Assembly (NCBI RefSeq): GCF_022829385.1
Contig: NZ_JAKSXX010000201.1
Span: 62,001-126,000 of the forward strand
DNA length: 64,000 bases
Direction: 5' to 3'
DNA from: Methylobacterium sp. J-070
GTDB taxonomy: Bacteria > Pseudomonadota > Alphaproteobacteria > Rhizobiales > Beijerinckiaceae
Under the pieces are notes generated by a model. The model was not told the DNA's origin and ran no database searches. It saw only the letters and a list, made by a program, of their open reading frames with translations. Positions 16,919 through 26,021 of this stretch are shown here, in pieces. The stretch's first letter is position 1, and every line of letters begins with the position of its first letter. The position numbers were made by a program, and so were the translations under genes.

Positions 16919-17979
16919 CGCACCGCCTGCAGGCTCGGACCCCGGCGCACGAAGCCGACGATGTCCTTGACCGCGTCGAGGGTCTGCGCCGCGATGGTCT
17001 CGGCGCGGGCACTGCCGTCGGCCAGCACGGCGTCGATGTGGCCGGGGTCGCCCGTGAGCCGGCGCATCTCGCCGGCGATCGGCGCGAGGCTCGTCACCGC
17101 GAGGTCGGCGAGCGCGGGCTTGAAGGTCGAGAACTGCGCGCCGCCGAAATCGCGGAGCACGTCCTCGCGGGTGATGCCGGCGAGCGCCGCGTAGATCCCC
17201 ACGAGGTTGTCGGCCTCCGGTCGATCTTTCAGGCCCGCCACCTCGGAGGGCAGCGGCTCCGGATCGGTCTTGGCCCGGCGGATCTTCTGGGCGATCGTGT
17301 CGGCCTCGTCGGTGAGGTTGATGCGGGAATTGTCGGACGGGTCCGACTTCGACATCTTCTTGGTGCCGTCCCGCAGGGACATGACCCGGGCGGCCGGGCC
17401 GCCGATCAGCGGTTCGGTCACGGGGAAGAACGCCTCGCCGTGGCCGTGCGCCGCGATCGAGCCGGCGAAGTCGGTGTTGAACTTCTGGGCGATGTCCCGG
17501 GTCAGCTCCAGGTGCTGCTTCTGGTCCTCGCCCACGGGGACGTGGGTCGCCCGGTAGGCCAGGATGTCGGCCGCCATCAGCACGGGGTAATCGTAGAGGC
17601 CGATGGAGGCGTTTTCCCGATCCTTGCCGGCCTTCTCCTTGAACTGCGTCATGCGGTTCAGCCAGCCGAGGCGGGCGACGCAGTTGAACACCCAGGCGAG
17701 TTCGGCGTGCTGCGGCACCTGGCTCTGGTTGAACACGATCGACCGCCTGGGATCGATGCCGGATGCGAGGAAGGCGGCCGTGACCTCGCGGATCTGGCCG
17801 CGCAGCGCCTCCGGGTCCTGCCAGACGGTGATCGCGTGCAGGTCGACCACGCAGTAGAGGCACTGCGCGTCGCGATCCTGCATCTCCACGAAGCGCTTCA
17901 CCGCTCCGAGATAGTTGCCGAGGTGCAGGTTGCCGGTGGGCTGGACGCCCGAGAAGACCAATTCGGTGAACGCGGCCAT
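16915..17979 (-). CDS. trpS: Tryptophanyl-tRNA synthetase
   Basis: TrpS charges tRNA-Trp. The 354-residue class I synthetase has the HIGH-type motif as PTGNLHLGNYLG (residues 14-25) and the KMSKS loop as KKMSKSDPSDNS at about residues 204-215. DYPVLMAADILAYRATHVPVG, which lines the Trp pocket, is intact. Upstream, on the minus strand, 264 bases separate it from the divergent cytochrome gene. Confidence 0.97.
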   Translation of the reverse strand: MAAFTELVFSGVQPTGNLHLGNYLGAVKRFVEMQDRDAQCLYCVVDLHAITVWQDPEALRGQIREVTAAFLASGIDPRRSIVFNQSQVPQHAELAWVFNCVARLGWLNRMTQFKEKAGKDRENASIGLYDYPVLMAADILAYRATHVPVGEDQKQHLELTRDIAQKFNTDFAGSIAAHGHGEAFFPVTEPLIGGPAARVMSLRDGTKKMSKSDPSDNSRINLTDEADTIAQKIRRAKTDPEPLPSEVAGLKDRPEADNLVGIYAALAGITREDVLRDFGGAQFSTFKPALADLAVTSLAPIAGEMRRLTGDPGHIDAVLADGSARAETIAAQTLDAVKDIVGFVRRGPSLQAVR

Positions 17980-18243
17980 CGGCGCCGATCCTGACCAGAG
18001 GAAGACCGGGGCTCCGCGCCGTCCGGGCGCCGGGTTACTCGCACCCGCGGACGGGACCGGTCAAGGCGCGCGGCGGGGCCTCCGACTGCACCGGAAGGCC
18101 GGTGCGCGGTCCCCGCCATCGCGGCCGGCCTCGCGCGAGGCGCCACCCAAATGGATGATGGCCAAATTTAATACATGTTATAACCGTTCTCGCCGTCTGA
18201 TTCGTGGCCATAATCTATTTGAATACAATAAAGGGAGGAACTG

Positions 18244-19992
18244 ATGTCGCTGGCGCGCGGGTTCTTTGCGGCCGCCTGGGCCCTCCTTCCCATCCTGACC
18301 GGCCCCGCCGCCCGGGCGCAATCCACGCTGCCGGGCCACGTCGATCAGGGCTCGGACTGGACCGACCCCGTGCGCCGGGCGTTCTACGTCCAGAGCCAGG
18401 GCTCCGAGCTGATGCCGCTCGCGTGGCTCAAAGCCCTGAAGCAGCCCGACGGGACGCCGTTCCTGGCCGGAAGCCTGTCGCGCTACGGCTATCTGCCCAA
18501 TCCCGACAGCCGCGACGATCTGCCGGTCGGCTTCACCTTCGCCGGGCCCGCCGGGGCCGAGATCGCCGGGATGACCTGTGCCGCCTGCCACACCCGGCAG
18601 ATCATGGTCGACGGCACGGCCTACCGGATCGACGGCGGCCCCGCCATCGCCGACTTCCAGAGCCTTCTCGGCGACCTCGACGCCGCCGTGGGCGCGATCC
18701 TCGCGTCGGAGGCCGCCTTCGAGCCCTTCGCCAAGGCGGTGCTCGGCGAGGCGGCGAACGACACGGATGCGGTCCAGAACCTCACCTTCTTCGTGAAGGC
18801 CTGGTACGACCGCTATCACACGCTGATGACGCGGGCGCTCCCCAAGACCCCCTGGGGCCCGGCGCGGCTCGACGCCGTGGGGATGATCTTCAACCGCGTC
18901 ACGGGTTTGGATATCGGCGACCCGCCCAACACCATGATCCCGGACAACATCCGGGTCGCGGATGCGCCGACACGCTATCCCTTCCTCTGGAACGCATGGC
19001 GTCAGGACCGGACACAATGGCCGGGTTTCGCGGAGAACGGCAACGATAGCCTCGCCTTTTCGCGGAACCTCGGCCAAGTGCTCGGCGTGTTCGGCCGGTT
19101 CCATCCCCGGCCGGACCCGTTCAAGGTCCTGCTTGAATACGATTATCTCAGCGACAATTCGGCGAACTTCAACGGCCTGCGGCTGCTGGAAGACGCGGTC
19201 AAGAAGATCGGGCCGCCGCGCTGGCGCTGGGGCCTGCAGACGACGCTGGTTGAGCAGGGCAAGACGATCTTCGAGCGGGAGACGTCGCAGGGCAGCTGCA
19301 AGGGCTGCCATTGGCCGAGCCCCGGTGCCCGTTGGCCCGGTGAAGTGGAGACCTGGAAGACCCCGTTTAGAGATGTCGGCACCGATTCCCGCGAGCACGG
19401 GATCATGCAGTGGCGCGCGAAGAGCGGTGTCCTGACCGGCGCGCAGATCCCCCTCGTCCAGGCGGCCCCGCTCAAGGCCGACAACGAATGCGCCATCAGC
19501 ATCCTCGCCAACTCCGTGGCCGGCTCGATCATCCAGAGCTTCAATCCCCTTCGGACCGCGCCGCCCGGAATGGCTCCCCCGAAGCTCAACCTGCGCGCGC
19601 TGCCGCAGCAGCTGCGATCCCTCGCCAACGCATTTCCCAAGGCGGGCGATCAGAGCTGCGCCTCCAATATCGAGTTCGGGCCCTACCCGTATGAGGCGCG
19701 CGTCCTCGAAGGGATCTGGGCAGCCGCGCCCTATCTTCACAACGGGTCCGTCGCGACCCTCGCTGACCTCCTGGAGAAGCCCGACAAACGCCGGCCATCC
19801 TTCAAGATCGGGTCGAACTACGACATCGAGGCCGTCGGCCTCGCCAAGGAGCAGACGCAGTTCGATTACACGCTGAACACGACGGATTGCACGGATCGGA
19901 ACTCCGGCAACAGCCGGTGCGGGCACGATTACGGCACGGACCTCACCGCCGACGAGAAGAAAGCCCTCCTCGAGTACCTGAAGTCGCTCTGA
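18244..19992 (+). CDS. Secreted di-heme cytochrome c (RoxA/CCP superfamily)
   Basis: A 582-residue protein with a Sec signal peptide (about 1-26, ending ARAQ) and two CxxCH heme sites: CAACH at 112-116 and CKGCH at 352-356. It ends with YLHNGSVATLADLL, a motif of the di-heme cytochrome c peroxidase superfamily branch that includes rubber oxygenase RoxA. The size and the wide spacing of the hemes fit that branch better than short MauG or CcpA proteins. It should be periplasmic or secreted. The substrate is unknown; peroxidase or dioxygenase chemistry is possible. GGGAGGA lies just before the ATG, and the upstream 100 bases are AT-rich, marking a promoter region. It depends on the Ccm system, parts of which are encoded at 27376-28956. 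Confidence 0.82.
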   Translation: MSLARGFFAAAWALLPILTGPAARAQSTLPGHVDQGSDWTDPVRRAFYVQSQGSELMPLAWLKALKQPDGTPFLAGSLSRYGYLPNPDSRDDLPVGFTFAGPAGAEIAGMTCAACHTRQIMVDGTAYRIDGGPAIADFQSLLGDLDAAVGAILASEAAFEPFAKAVLGEAANDTDAVQNLTFFVKAWYDRYHTLMTRALPKTPWGPARLDAVGMIFNRVTGLDIGDPPNTMIPDNIRVADAPTRYPFLWNAWRQDRTQWPGFAENGNDSLAFSRNLGQVLGVFGRFHPRPDPFKVLLEYDYLSDNSANFNGLRLLEDAVKKIGPPRWRWGLQTTLVEQGKTIFERETSQGSCKGCHWPSPGARWPGEVETWKTPFRDVGTDSREHGIMQWRAKSGVLTGAQIPLVQAAPLKADNECAISILANSVAGSIIQSFNPLRTAPPGMAPPKLNLRALPQQLRSLANAFPKAGDQSCASNIEFGPYPYEARVLEGIWAAAPYLHNGSVATLADLLEKPDKRRPSFKIGSNYDIEAVGLAKEQTQFDYTLNTTDCTDRNSGNSRCGHDYGTDLTADEKKALLEYLKSL

Positions 19993-20007
19993 GGGCGGAC
20001 CATCCGC

Positions 20008-20769
20008 TCACGGCTCCCGCGTCGGCTGCATCGCGCTGGGGCACAGATCGACCAGGACGCAGCGCCCGCAGGCCGGCCGGCGATGGTGACAGACCTGCTG
20101 GCCGTGCAGCATCAGGATCTCGTGGTTGTCGTATAGATCCTGCGCGCTCCACTCGGCCGGCAACTGCGCCCGCAGGATCGCGTGGGACGGGCCGACATCG
20201 ACCCGCGGGCCGATCAGCCCGAGGCGCTGCGCCACCCTGTGATGATGGCTGTCCACCGGCAAGGCCGGCATCCGCAGCGTGGAGAACGACAGCACGGCGG
20301 CGCTGGTCTTCGGCCCGATGCCGGGGATCGCCTGCAGCCACGCCCGGGCGGCCTCGACATCCATCCGGGCCAGGAAGGCGAGATCGAGGCTGCCGCACCG
20401 CTCGCGCACGGCGCGGAGCACATCGCGGATGCGGGGCGCCTTCAGCTCGGGCCACGTCACGCCCGCGATGGCGGCTTCGATCTCCGGGAGCCCGGCCTCG
20501 ATGACCGAATCCCAGTCGGCGAACCGCGCCCGCAGGGCCTTGAAGGCCCGTCCGGACTCGGCGTTGCGGGTCCGGTGCGACAGCAGGGAGGACACCAGCT
20601 CGCTGACCGGGTCGAGGCTGTGGAAATACGGGATCGGGCAGCCGTAGACCGGGCAGAGCCGCGCATGGACGGCGAGCGCCTTCCCGGCGACGGCCGGATC
20701 GGCCGGGGCGGGGCTGGGCGGGCGGCGCACGGGCCGGGTTGTGGGGGTTCGCTCGGCAGCAGAGGGCAT
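20008..20769 (-). CDS. Endonuclease III-like DNA glycosylase
   Basis: A 253-residue helix-hairpin-helix-GPD protein of base-excision repair. The hairpin is LQAIPGIGPKTSAAVL with the catalytic Lys154. The catalytic Asp173 lies in PVDSHHHRV. The [4Fe-4S] ligands are Cys227, Cys234, Cys237 and Cys243 with the canonical C-X6-C-X2-C-X5-C spacing. It is more divergent than housekeeping Nth (CPIPYFHSLDPVSELVSSLLSHRT at the start instead of the usual). It is therefore probably a second Nth paralogue of unknown lesion preference. Converges on the cytochrome gene with 15 bases between stops. Confidence 0.88.
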   Translation of the reverse strand: MPSAAERTPTTRPVRRPPSPAPADPAVAGKALAVHARLCPVYGCPIPYFHSLDPVSELVSSLLSHRTRNAESGRAFKALRARFADWDSVIEAGLPEIEAAIAGVTWPELKAPRIRDVLRAVRERCGSLDLAFLARMDVEAARAWLQAIPGIGPKTSAAVLSFSTLRMPALPVDSHHHRVAQRLGLIGPRVDVGPSHAILRAQLPAEWSAQDLYDNHEILMLHGQQVCHHRRPACGRCVLVDLCPSAMQPTREP

Positions 20770-20888
20770 GCCGGGCGAATCGGCGAGCCGTCGCGGGTGT
20801 TCCGGCCGCCGGACGGGCGCGGCGATCTGTCCGACGCGCGCGGACCGGCGCCGCCGGCGGCGCGGTCGCCCGCGACGGGTGCGTGGCG

Positions 20889-21644
20889 CTACTTCACCAG
20901 GGCAAAGATATTCACGTCGAGGTTGTCGTCCGTGCCGTCCTTGAGGTCGGTGGCGTATTCCTCGACGAACCGGTCCTGCACCACGATGTCCTTGGCATCC
21001 AGATAGGCGGTCAGCGTCTCGTAGGTGCTGTCGATCGACTCGTAGGAGCCCCTGTGGGCGAAGCGCAGGGCCTTGCCGGCGGGCGTCGTTCCGAAGCGCA
21101 GGCCGTCCGCGTCGGCGGGCGCCGGGTTCGGCGCGGCCGCGACCGGGATCATCGCCTCGAACTCGAAACCGTCGTCGTCGGTGCGGGTGAAGACCGCGAG
21201 GGGCCGGCCTGCCGGCGCGACGCCGATCTTGGCGAGGTCGGCTTCGATCCGCGCGAAAGCCTGCTTCAGGTTCGGTACGGCCTCCTCCCACTTGGTCTTG
21301 CCGGAGAGGATCGCGGCCGGCTTGGCGGGCAAGGTGACCTCGTCCACGTCGCCGGGCTCGCCCGCCTTCTCGATGAGGGTCGGGCGCGTTGGCGCCGCCG
21401 TCGCCGGCGTCCCCACCGCGGTCTGGGCCGCCGGCGGGGGCACGACGGACTGTTCGGGTGCCGGAGCCGGGCTCTTGCCCGGGGCGGGCATCGGGTTCGG
21501 CGCCGTCGTCGTCGGCAGCGGATTGGTCTGGGCCGGGGCCGGTGCGGTCGAGGGCGGCGGCGCGGCCTGCTGCGCGGACACCGGAGGGCCGGAGGCGAGC
21601 ATCAGGGCGGCCGAGAGGGCGGCGAGCGGGCGAAGGCGGATCAC
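20889..21644 (-). CDS. Secreted GyrI-like effector-binding-domain protein
   Basis: A 251-residue protein. I choose the GTG at 21644 because GGAG lies 8 bases before it and the product then begins with a clean Sec signal peptide (IRLRPLAALSAALMLASGPPVSAQQ). Residues about 28-85 are a low-complexity Pro/Ala/Thr linker. The C-terminal half (about 95-251) resembles the GyrI/BmrR effector-binding fold, with GYESI-like HRGSYESIDSTYETLTAYL and RFVEEYATDLKDG. Its function in the periplasm is unknown; small-molecule binding is the natural guess. The gene is divergent from dapF. Confidence 0.75.
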   Translation of the reverse strand: MIRLRPLAALSAALMLASGPPVSAQQAAPPPSTAPAPAQTNPLPTTTAPNPMPAPGKSPAPAPEQSVVPPPAAQTAVGTPATAAPTRPTLIEKAGEPGDVDEVTLPAKPAAILSGKTKWEEAVPNLKQAFARIEADLAKIGVAPAGRPLAVFTRTDDDGFEFEAMIPVAAAPNPAPADADGLRFGTTPAGKALRFAHRGSYESIDSTYETLTAYLDAKDIVVQDRFVEEYATDLKDGTDDNLDVNIFALVK

Positions 21645-21838
21645 GTCGGGCGCTCCGGTCGAGGCCCGGCGGATCTCCACGGGGCTCACGGCGACAAGGT
21701 AGCGACGATCGGAAGCGGCCGCGAGGCCGTGCTGGATCAGATCCGCGTATGCGGCGCATCTGCCACGCCGTGGCCCCTCGCGTCGCTGCGGGGCTTTTGC
21801 GATATAGCGCGCCCAATCCCTTCCCGCCGCGGGACCGC

Positions 21839-22726
21839 ATGAGCGCACTCGCCCACAGACGCTTCCTGAAGATGCACGGCGCCGGCAACGCGATCGTGGT
21901 GCTGGACCTGCGCGGCTCCGCCGTGCGGGTGCGGCCGGAGGAGGCGCGGGCGATCGCGCGGGATCCGGGCTCGACCTTCGATCAGCTGATGGTCCTGCAC
22001 GATCCCGTGAGCGCGGGCACCGACGCCTATCTGCGGATCTACAACACAGACGGCTCGGAATCCGGCGCCTGCGGGAACGGCACGCGCTGCGTCGCCTATG
22101 CCATGCTGGACGATCCGGCCATGGCCCGTCCGGCCGAGGGCGGCCGGCTGACCCTCGAGACCGCTGCCGGCCTCCTCGGCGTGCGCCGGATCTCCGAACG
22201 GGCCTTCACGGTCGATATGGGCCGGCCGCGGCTCGCCTGGGACGAGATCCCCCTGGCCGAGCCGTTCCCCGACACGCGCCGCATCGAGCTGCAGATCGGT
22301 CCGATCGACGATCCGGTGCTGCACTCGCCGGGCGTCGTCAACATGGGCAACCCGCACGCGGTCTTCTTCGTCGAGCAGGATCCGGACGCGTTCGATCTCG
22401 CCCGGATCGGTCCGATGCTGGAGAACCATCCGCTGTTCCCGGAGCGCGCCAACATCTCGGTGGCGCAGGTCACGGACCGGGAGGCGATCAAGCTGCGCGT
22501 CTGGGAGCGCGGCGCCGGGCTGACGCTGGCCTGCGGCACCGCCGCCTGCGCCGCCGTCGTGGCCGCCTCGCGCCTCCGGATGATCGGCCGGCAGGCCACG
22601 GTCGCGCTGCCCGGCGGCGCGCTGTTCGTCGAGTGGCGTGCCGACGACCACGTCCTGATGACCGGCCCGGTCGCCCTCGTCGCCGAGGGGGTCCTGGCGC
22701 CGGAGCTGTTCTCCGGCGCGGACTGA
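21839..22726 (+). CDS. dapF: Diaminopimelate epimerase
   Basis: DapF interconverts LL- and meso-diaminopimelate for lysine and peptidoglycan synthesis. The 295-residue protein has both active-site cysteines: Cys78 in SGACGNGTRC and Cys232 in TLACGTAACA. The start FLKMHGAGNAIVVLD is the usual N terminus. The stop overlaps the next start (TGATG), so MtaB is translationally coupled; a dapF-mtaB order is common in alphaproteobacteria. Confidence 0.96.
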   Translation: MSALAHRRFLKMHGAGNAIVVLDLRGSAVRVRPEEARAIARDPGSTFDQLMVLHDPVSAGTDAYLRIYNTDGSESGACGNGTRCVAYAMLDDPAMARPAEGGRLTLETAAGLLGVRRISERAFTVDMGRPRLAWDEIPLAEPFPDTRRIELQIGPIDDPVLHSPGVVNMGNPHAVFFVEQDPDAFDLARIGPMLENHPLFPERANISVAQVTDREAIKLRVWERGAGLTLACGTAACAAVVAASRLRMIGRQATVALPGGALFVEWRADDHVLMTGPVALVAEGVLAPELFSGAD

Positions 22727-23952
22727 TGGCCGTCGAGACCGTCACCTTCGGCTGCCGCCTCAACACCGTCGAGTCCGAGGCGCTGCGGGTCCACGCCGCG
22801 GCGGACGGGCAGGATCGCGTGGTGGTGAACACCTGCGCGGTAACCGCCGAGGCCGGGCGGCAGGCCCGCAAGGCGATCCGCCGCATCGCCCGGGAACGGC
22901 CCGGCGCCGAGATCGTCGTCACCGGCTGCGGCGCCGAGGTGGAGACCGCCGCCTACGCGGCGATGCCGGAGGTGTCCCGCCTCGTCGGCAATGCCGAGAA
23001 GCTTCGGCCGGAGGGTTGGTCGGCGGCCGCGACCGGACCGGGCGTCGTGATGGCGGCGCGCACGGCCGAGCCGACCCGGATCGCCGGCATGGGCGGGCAT
23101 ACCAGGGCCTTCGTGCCGGTGCAGAACGGCTGCGATCACCGCTGCACCTTCTGTGTCATCCCGTTCGGACGCGGGGCCTCACGCTCGGTGCCGGCGGCGG
23201 ACGTGATCGCACAGATCGAGACCATCGTGGCGCATGGCGGCCGCGAGGTCGTGCTGACCGGCGTCGATCTCACCGCCTATGGGCGGGACCTCCCGGGTCC
23301 GGCTCTCTCCCTCGGCGGGCTGGTGCAGGCGATCCTCCGCGCCGTGCCCGGTCTCGCGCGGCTGCGCCTCTCGTCCATCGATTCCGTCGAGGCCGACCCA
23401 GCGCTGATCGCCGCGATCGCCGAGGAGGAGCGGCTGATGCCGCATCTTCATCTGTCGCTGCAGGCCGGAGACGACCTGATCCTCAAGCGCATGAAGCGCC
23501 GGCACCTCCGCGCCGACGCGATCCGGTTCTGCGACGCGGTGCGGCGGCTGCGCCCCGACATGGTGTTCGGCGCCGACCTCATCGCGGGCTTCCCGACGGA
23601 GACGGAGGCGCAGTTCTCCCGCTCCCTCGACCTCGTGGCGGAATGCGGCCTGACGCACCTGCACGTCTTCCCCTACTCGCCCCGCCCCGGCACGCCGGCC
23701 GCGCGGATGCCGCCGGTCGCCCCGGGCGCGATCCGCGCGCGGGCGGCGCGGCTGCGGCAGGCCGGGGGCGACGCCCTGCGGCGGCACCTCGGCGCTCAGG
23801 TCGGCCGGCGGCTCACGGTGCTGGCGGAGCGCGGCGGCCTCGGGCGCAGCGCGGATTTCACCGCCGTGCGTCTCTCGGGCGCGCTCGCCCCCGGGACGCT
23901 CCACGACGTCGCCATCGCCGCTCACGACGGCGCGCTGTTGATCGCGGCCTGA
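22726..23952 (+). CDS. mtaB: tRNA t6A37 methylthiotransferase, MtaB type
   Basis: A 408-residue radical-SAM enzyme that adds a methylthio group to t6A37 of tRNAs reading ANN codons. The N-terminal UPF0004 domain has its three cluster cysteines at 10 (FGCRLN), 37 (NTCAVT) and 68 (TGCGAE). The radical-SAM triad is Cys136, Cys140 and Cys143 in NGCDHRCTFC. The C-terminal TRAM-like part is short, and the final Lys/Gly-rich stretch is reduced compared with MiaB. Its last 31 bases overlap the convergent pseudouridine synthase gene. Confidence 0.93.
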   Translation: MAVETVTFGCRLNTVESEALRVHAAADGQDRVVVNTCAVTAEAGRQARKAIRRIARERPGAEIVVTGCGAEVETAAYAAMPEVSRLVGNAEKLRPEGWSAAATGPGVVMAARTAEPTRIAGMGGHTRAFVPVQNGCDHRCTFCVIPFGRGASRSVPAADVIAQIETIVAHGGREVVLTGVDLTAYGRDLPGPALSLGGLVQAILRAVPGLARLRLSSIDSVEADPALIAAIAEEERLMPHLHLSLQAGDDLILKRMKRRHLRADAIRFCDAVRRLRPDMVFGADLIAGFPTETEAQFSRSLDLVAECGLTHLHVFPYSPRPGTPAARMPPVAPGAIRARAARLRQAGGDALRRHLGAQVGRRLTVLAERGGLGRSADFTAVRLSGALAPGTLHDVAIAAHDGALLIAA

Positions 23953-24623
23953 GGATCCATCGCGGCGAGCGTCTCCGCGACGTGCGCCGGCGGCGCTGCC
24001 GTCACCGAGACGGCCTCGCGCTTCGGGTAGAGCGGGATCGAGAGCCTCCGCGCGTGCAGGTGCAGGGCGCTCCCGCGGCCGGCGCCGCCGTAGATCGCGT
24101 CGCCCCGGATCGGCCAGCCGGAGGCGGCGCAGTGGACCCGGAGCTGGTGGGTGCGGCCGGTGACCGGCTTCAGCTCCAGCCAGCTCAGCCCGTCGGCGCG
24201 ACCGAGGACCCGCCAGTGGGTGAGCGCCGGGTCGCCGGACGGATCGGCCTTCATCCACCAGGAGCGCGGATCGTCCGAGCGGCGGGCGAGGGGCAGATCG
24301 ATGCGCCCGGCGTCTTCGGACGGGCCGCCCTCGACGACCGCCCAGTAGGTCTTGTCGACGGCGCTCCCGGCGAAGAGCTTGCCCAGCCGCGCCAGCGCCT
24401 TGGCGTGGCGCCCCAGCGCGAGGCAGCCCGAGGTGTCCCGGTCGAGACGGTGGGCGGCCTCCGGACGCCGGGGGAGGCCGAACCGGAGCGCGTCGAGGTG
24501 GTCGGTGAGCGTCTCGCCGCCGCGGGGGCCGGGATGGACCGGCAATCCCGCCGGCTTGTCGATGACGAGCAGCAGGGCATCGCGGTAGAGCAGGCGTGCG
24601 CCTATGTCGAAGGCGTTGGGCAT
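23922..24623 (-). CDS. RluA-family pseudouridine synthase
   Basis: A 233-residue enzyme with the RluA catalytic motif EAAHRLDRDTSG, in which Asp61 is the catalytic residue. DKTYWAVVEGG and KPVTGRTHQLRVHCAASG follow as in all RluA proteins. It lacks an S4 domain, like RluA itself and the YqcB/TruC-type enzymes. The target could be a tRNA or rRNA uridine and cannot be chosen from sequence. It converges with mtaB and diverges from ftsY with only 57 bases between. Confidence 0.9.
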   Translation of the reverse strand: MPNAFDIGARLLYRDALLLVIDKPAGLPVHPGPRGGETLTDHLDALRFGLPRRPEAAHRLDRDTSGCLALGRHAKALARLGKLFAGSAVDKTYWAVVEGGPSEDAGRIDLPLARRSDDPRSWWMKADPSGDPALTHWRVLGRADGLSWLELKPVTGRTHQLRVHCAASGWPIRGDAIYGGAGRGSALHLHARRLSIPLYPKREAVSVTAAPPAHVAETLAAMDPQAAINSAPS

Positions 24624-24680
24624 CCGGATCGGCTAGAGGGTCGACGCCGGGTGGGCAAGGTGGGTCGAGGACGCGATTGC

Positions 24681-26021
24681 ATGGCGAGCGAGGAGAAGCC
24701 CGGCTGGCTCGGACGCCTGTTCGGGCGGAAAGGACAGCCCGAGGCCGGCGACAAGCCCGAGGTCGAAGGACCCGCGGAGGCGGCCTCGCCGTCCGAGGGT
24801 GAGCCCGACTTCGCCACCGGCGCGGAGGATGTCGCCCATATCCCGCTGCCGCCCGAGGAGACCGGCGAGCCCGTCGCCGACGTTGTCGAGGGGGCGGATC
24901 TGCTCCCGATCGCGGGTGAGCCCGAGCGCCCCCCCGCAGGCACCGCCGGCGACGATCCCGCGCACGGCGCCGACCCGCTCGATACGGGCGAGGCGGTCCG
25001 GGAGCCGGTGGTCGAGCCGGGCCCCGACATCCAGCCCCTCGACAGCGCCGCGGCGCTCGCCCACGACGCCGGCGCCGGGCCGGACCGCGAGCCGGAAGCC
25101 CGGGGCTGGTGGAGCCGTCTCACCTCCGGGATGAAGCGGACCTCCTCGGCCCTCTCCGAGCGGGTGACCGGCCTGTTCACCAAGCGCAAGCTCGACGCCA
25201 CCACCCTGGAGGACCTCGAGGACGCGCTGATCCAGGCCGATTTCGGCTTGGAGACCGCCATGCGGATCTCGGAAGCCGTGGGCAAGGGCCGCTACGAGAA
25301 GGGCATCTCGCCCGACGAGGTCCGGGCGATCCTGGCCACCGAGGTCGAGCGGGCCCTCGAACCCGTGGCGGTGCCCCTCGCCGTCGATGCCGCGAAGAGG
25401 CCGTTCGTGATCCTCACCGTCGGGGTGAACGGGGCCGGCAAGACCACGACGCTCGGCAAGCTCGCCTCGAAGCTCCGGGCCGAGGGCCGCACCGTGATGC
25501 TGGCGGCCGGCGACACGTTCCGGGCGGCGGCCATCGACCAGCTCAAGGTCTGGGGTGCGCGCACCGGCACGCCGGTGGTGAGCGGCGCGCAGGGGGCGGA
25601 TGCAGCCGGCCTCGCCTTCGACGCGCTCAAACAGGCGAGCGCCGCCGGGACCGACGTACTGCTGATCGACACCGCCGGCCGGCTCCAGAACAAGGCCGGG
25701 CTGATGGCGGAGCTGGAGAAGATCGTGCGGGTGCTGCGCAAGCAGGATCCGGAGGCGCCGCACGCCACCATCCTCGTGCTGGATGCCACCGTGGGGCAGA
25801 ACGCGCTGTCGCAGGTGGAGCTGTTCTCGCAGGCCGCGCCGGTCTCCGGGCTGGTGATGACCAAGCTCGACGGCACCGCCCGGGGCGGCATCCTGGTGGC
25901 GCTGGCGGCGAAGTTCGGCCTGCCGGTGCATTTCATCGGCGTCGGCGAGGGCGTCGAGGATCTGGAGCCGTTCGCGGCCCGCGATTTCGCCCGGGCGATC
26001 GCCGGGCTGGACAAGGACTAG
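24681..26021 (+). CDS. ftsY: Signal recognition particle receptor FtsY
   Basis: FtsY docks SRP-ribosome complexes at the inner membrane. The 446-residue protein has an acidic, Glu/Pro-rich A domain (about 10-135). It is followed by the N domain (about 145-225) and the GTPase G domain with GVNGAGKTTTLGKL, DTFRAAA, DTAGRLQNK and TKLDGTARGG. A Trp-rich start (EKPGWLGRLFGRK) and a second amphipathic WWSRLTSGMKR before the N domain are typical membrane-contact helices. Its TAG stop shares the palindrome CTAG with the convergent vapC stop. Confidence 0.96.
   Translation: MASEEKPGWLGRLFGRKGQPEAGDKPEVEGPAEAASPSEGEPDFATGAEDVAHIPLPPEETGEPVADVVEGADLLPIAGEPERPPAGTAGDDPAHGADPLDTGEAVREPVVEPGPDIQPLDSAAALAHDAGAGPDREPEARGWWSRLTSGMKRTSSALSERVTGLFTKRKLDATTLEDLEDALIQADFGLETAMRISEAVGKGRYEKGISPDEVRAILATEVERALEPVAVPLAVDAAKRPFVILTVGVNGAGKTTTLGKLASKLRAEGRTVMLAAGDTFRAAAIDQLKVWGARTGTPVVSGAQGADAAGLAFDALKQASAAGTDVLLIDTAGRLQNKAGLMAELEKIVRVLRKQDPEAPHATILVLDATVGQNALSQVELFSQAAPVSGLVMTKLDGTARGGILVALAAKFGLPVHFIGVGEGVEDLEPFAARDFARAIAGLDKD

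Noticed and set aside
16217..17863. A fused frame joining part of the trpS region with the dehalogenase
   Set aside because: The upstream part is an out-of-frame reading of trpS; the real gene starts at 16918 with an ATGA overlap.
23016..26021. A 1001-codon plus-strand frame ending as FtsY
   Set aside because: The first 550 codons are shadow sequence over mtaB and the RluA-family gene; the FtsY start is the ATG at 24681.
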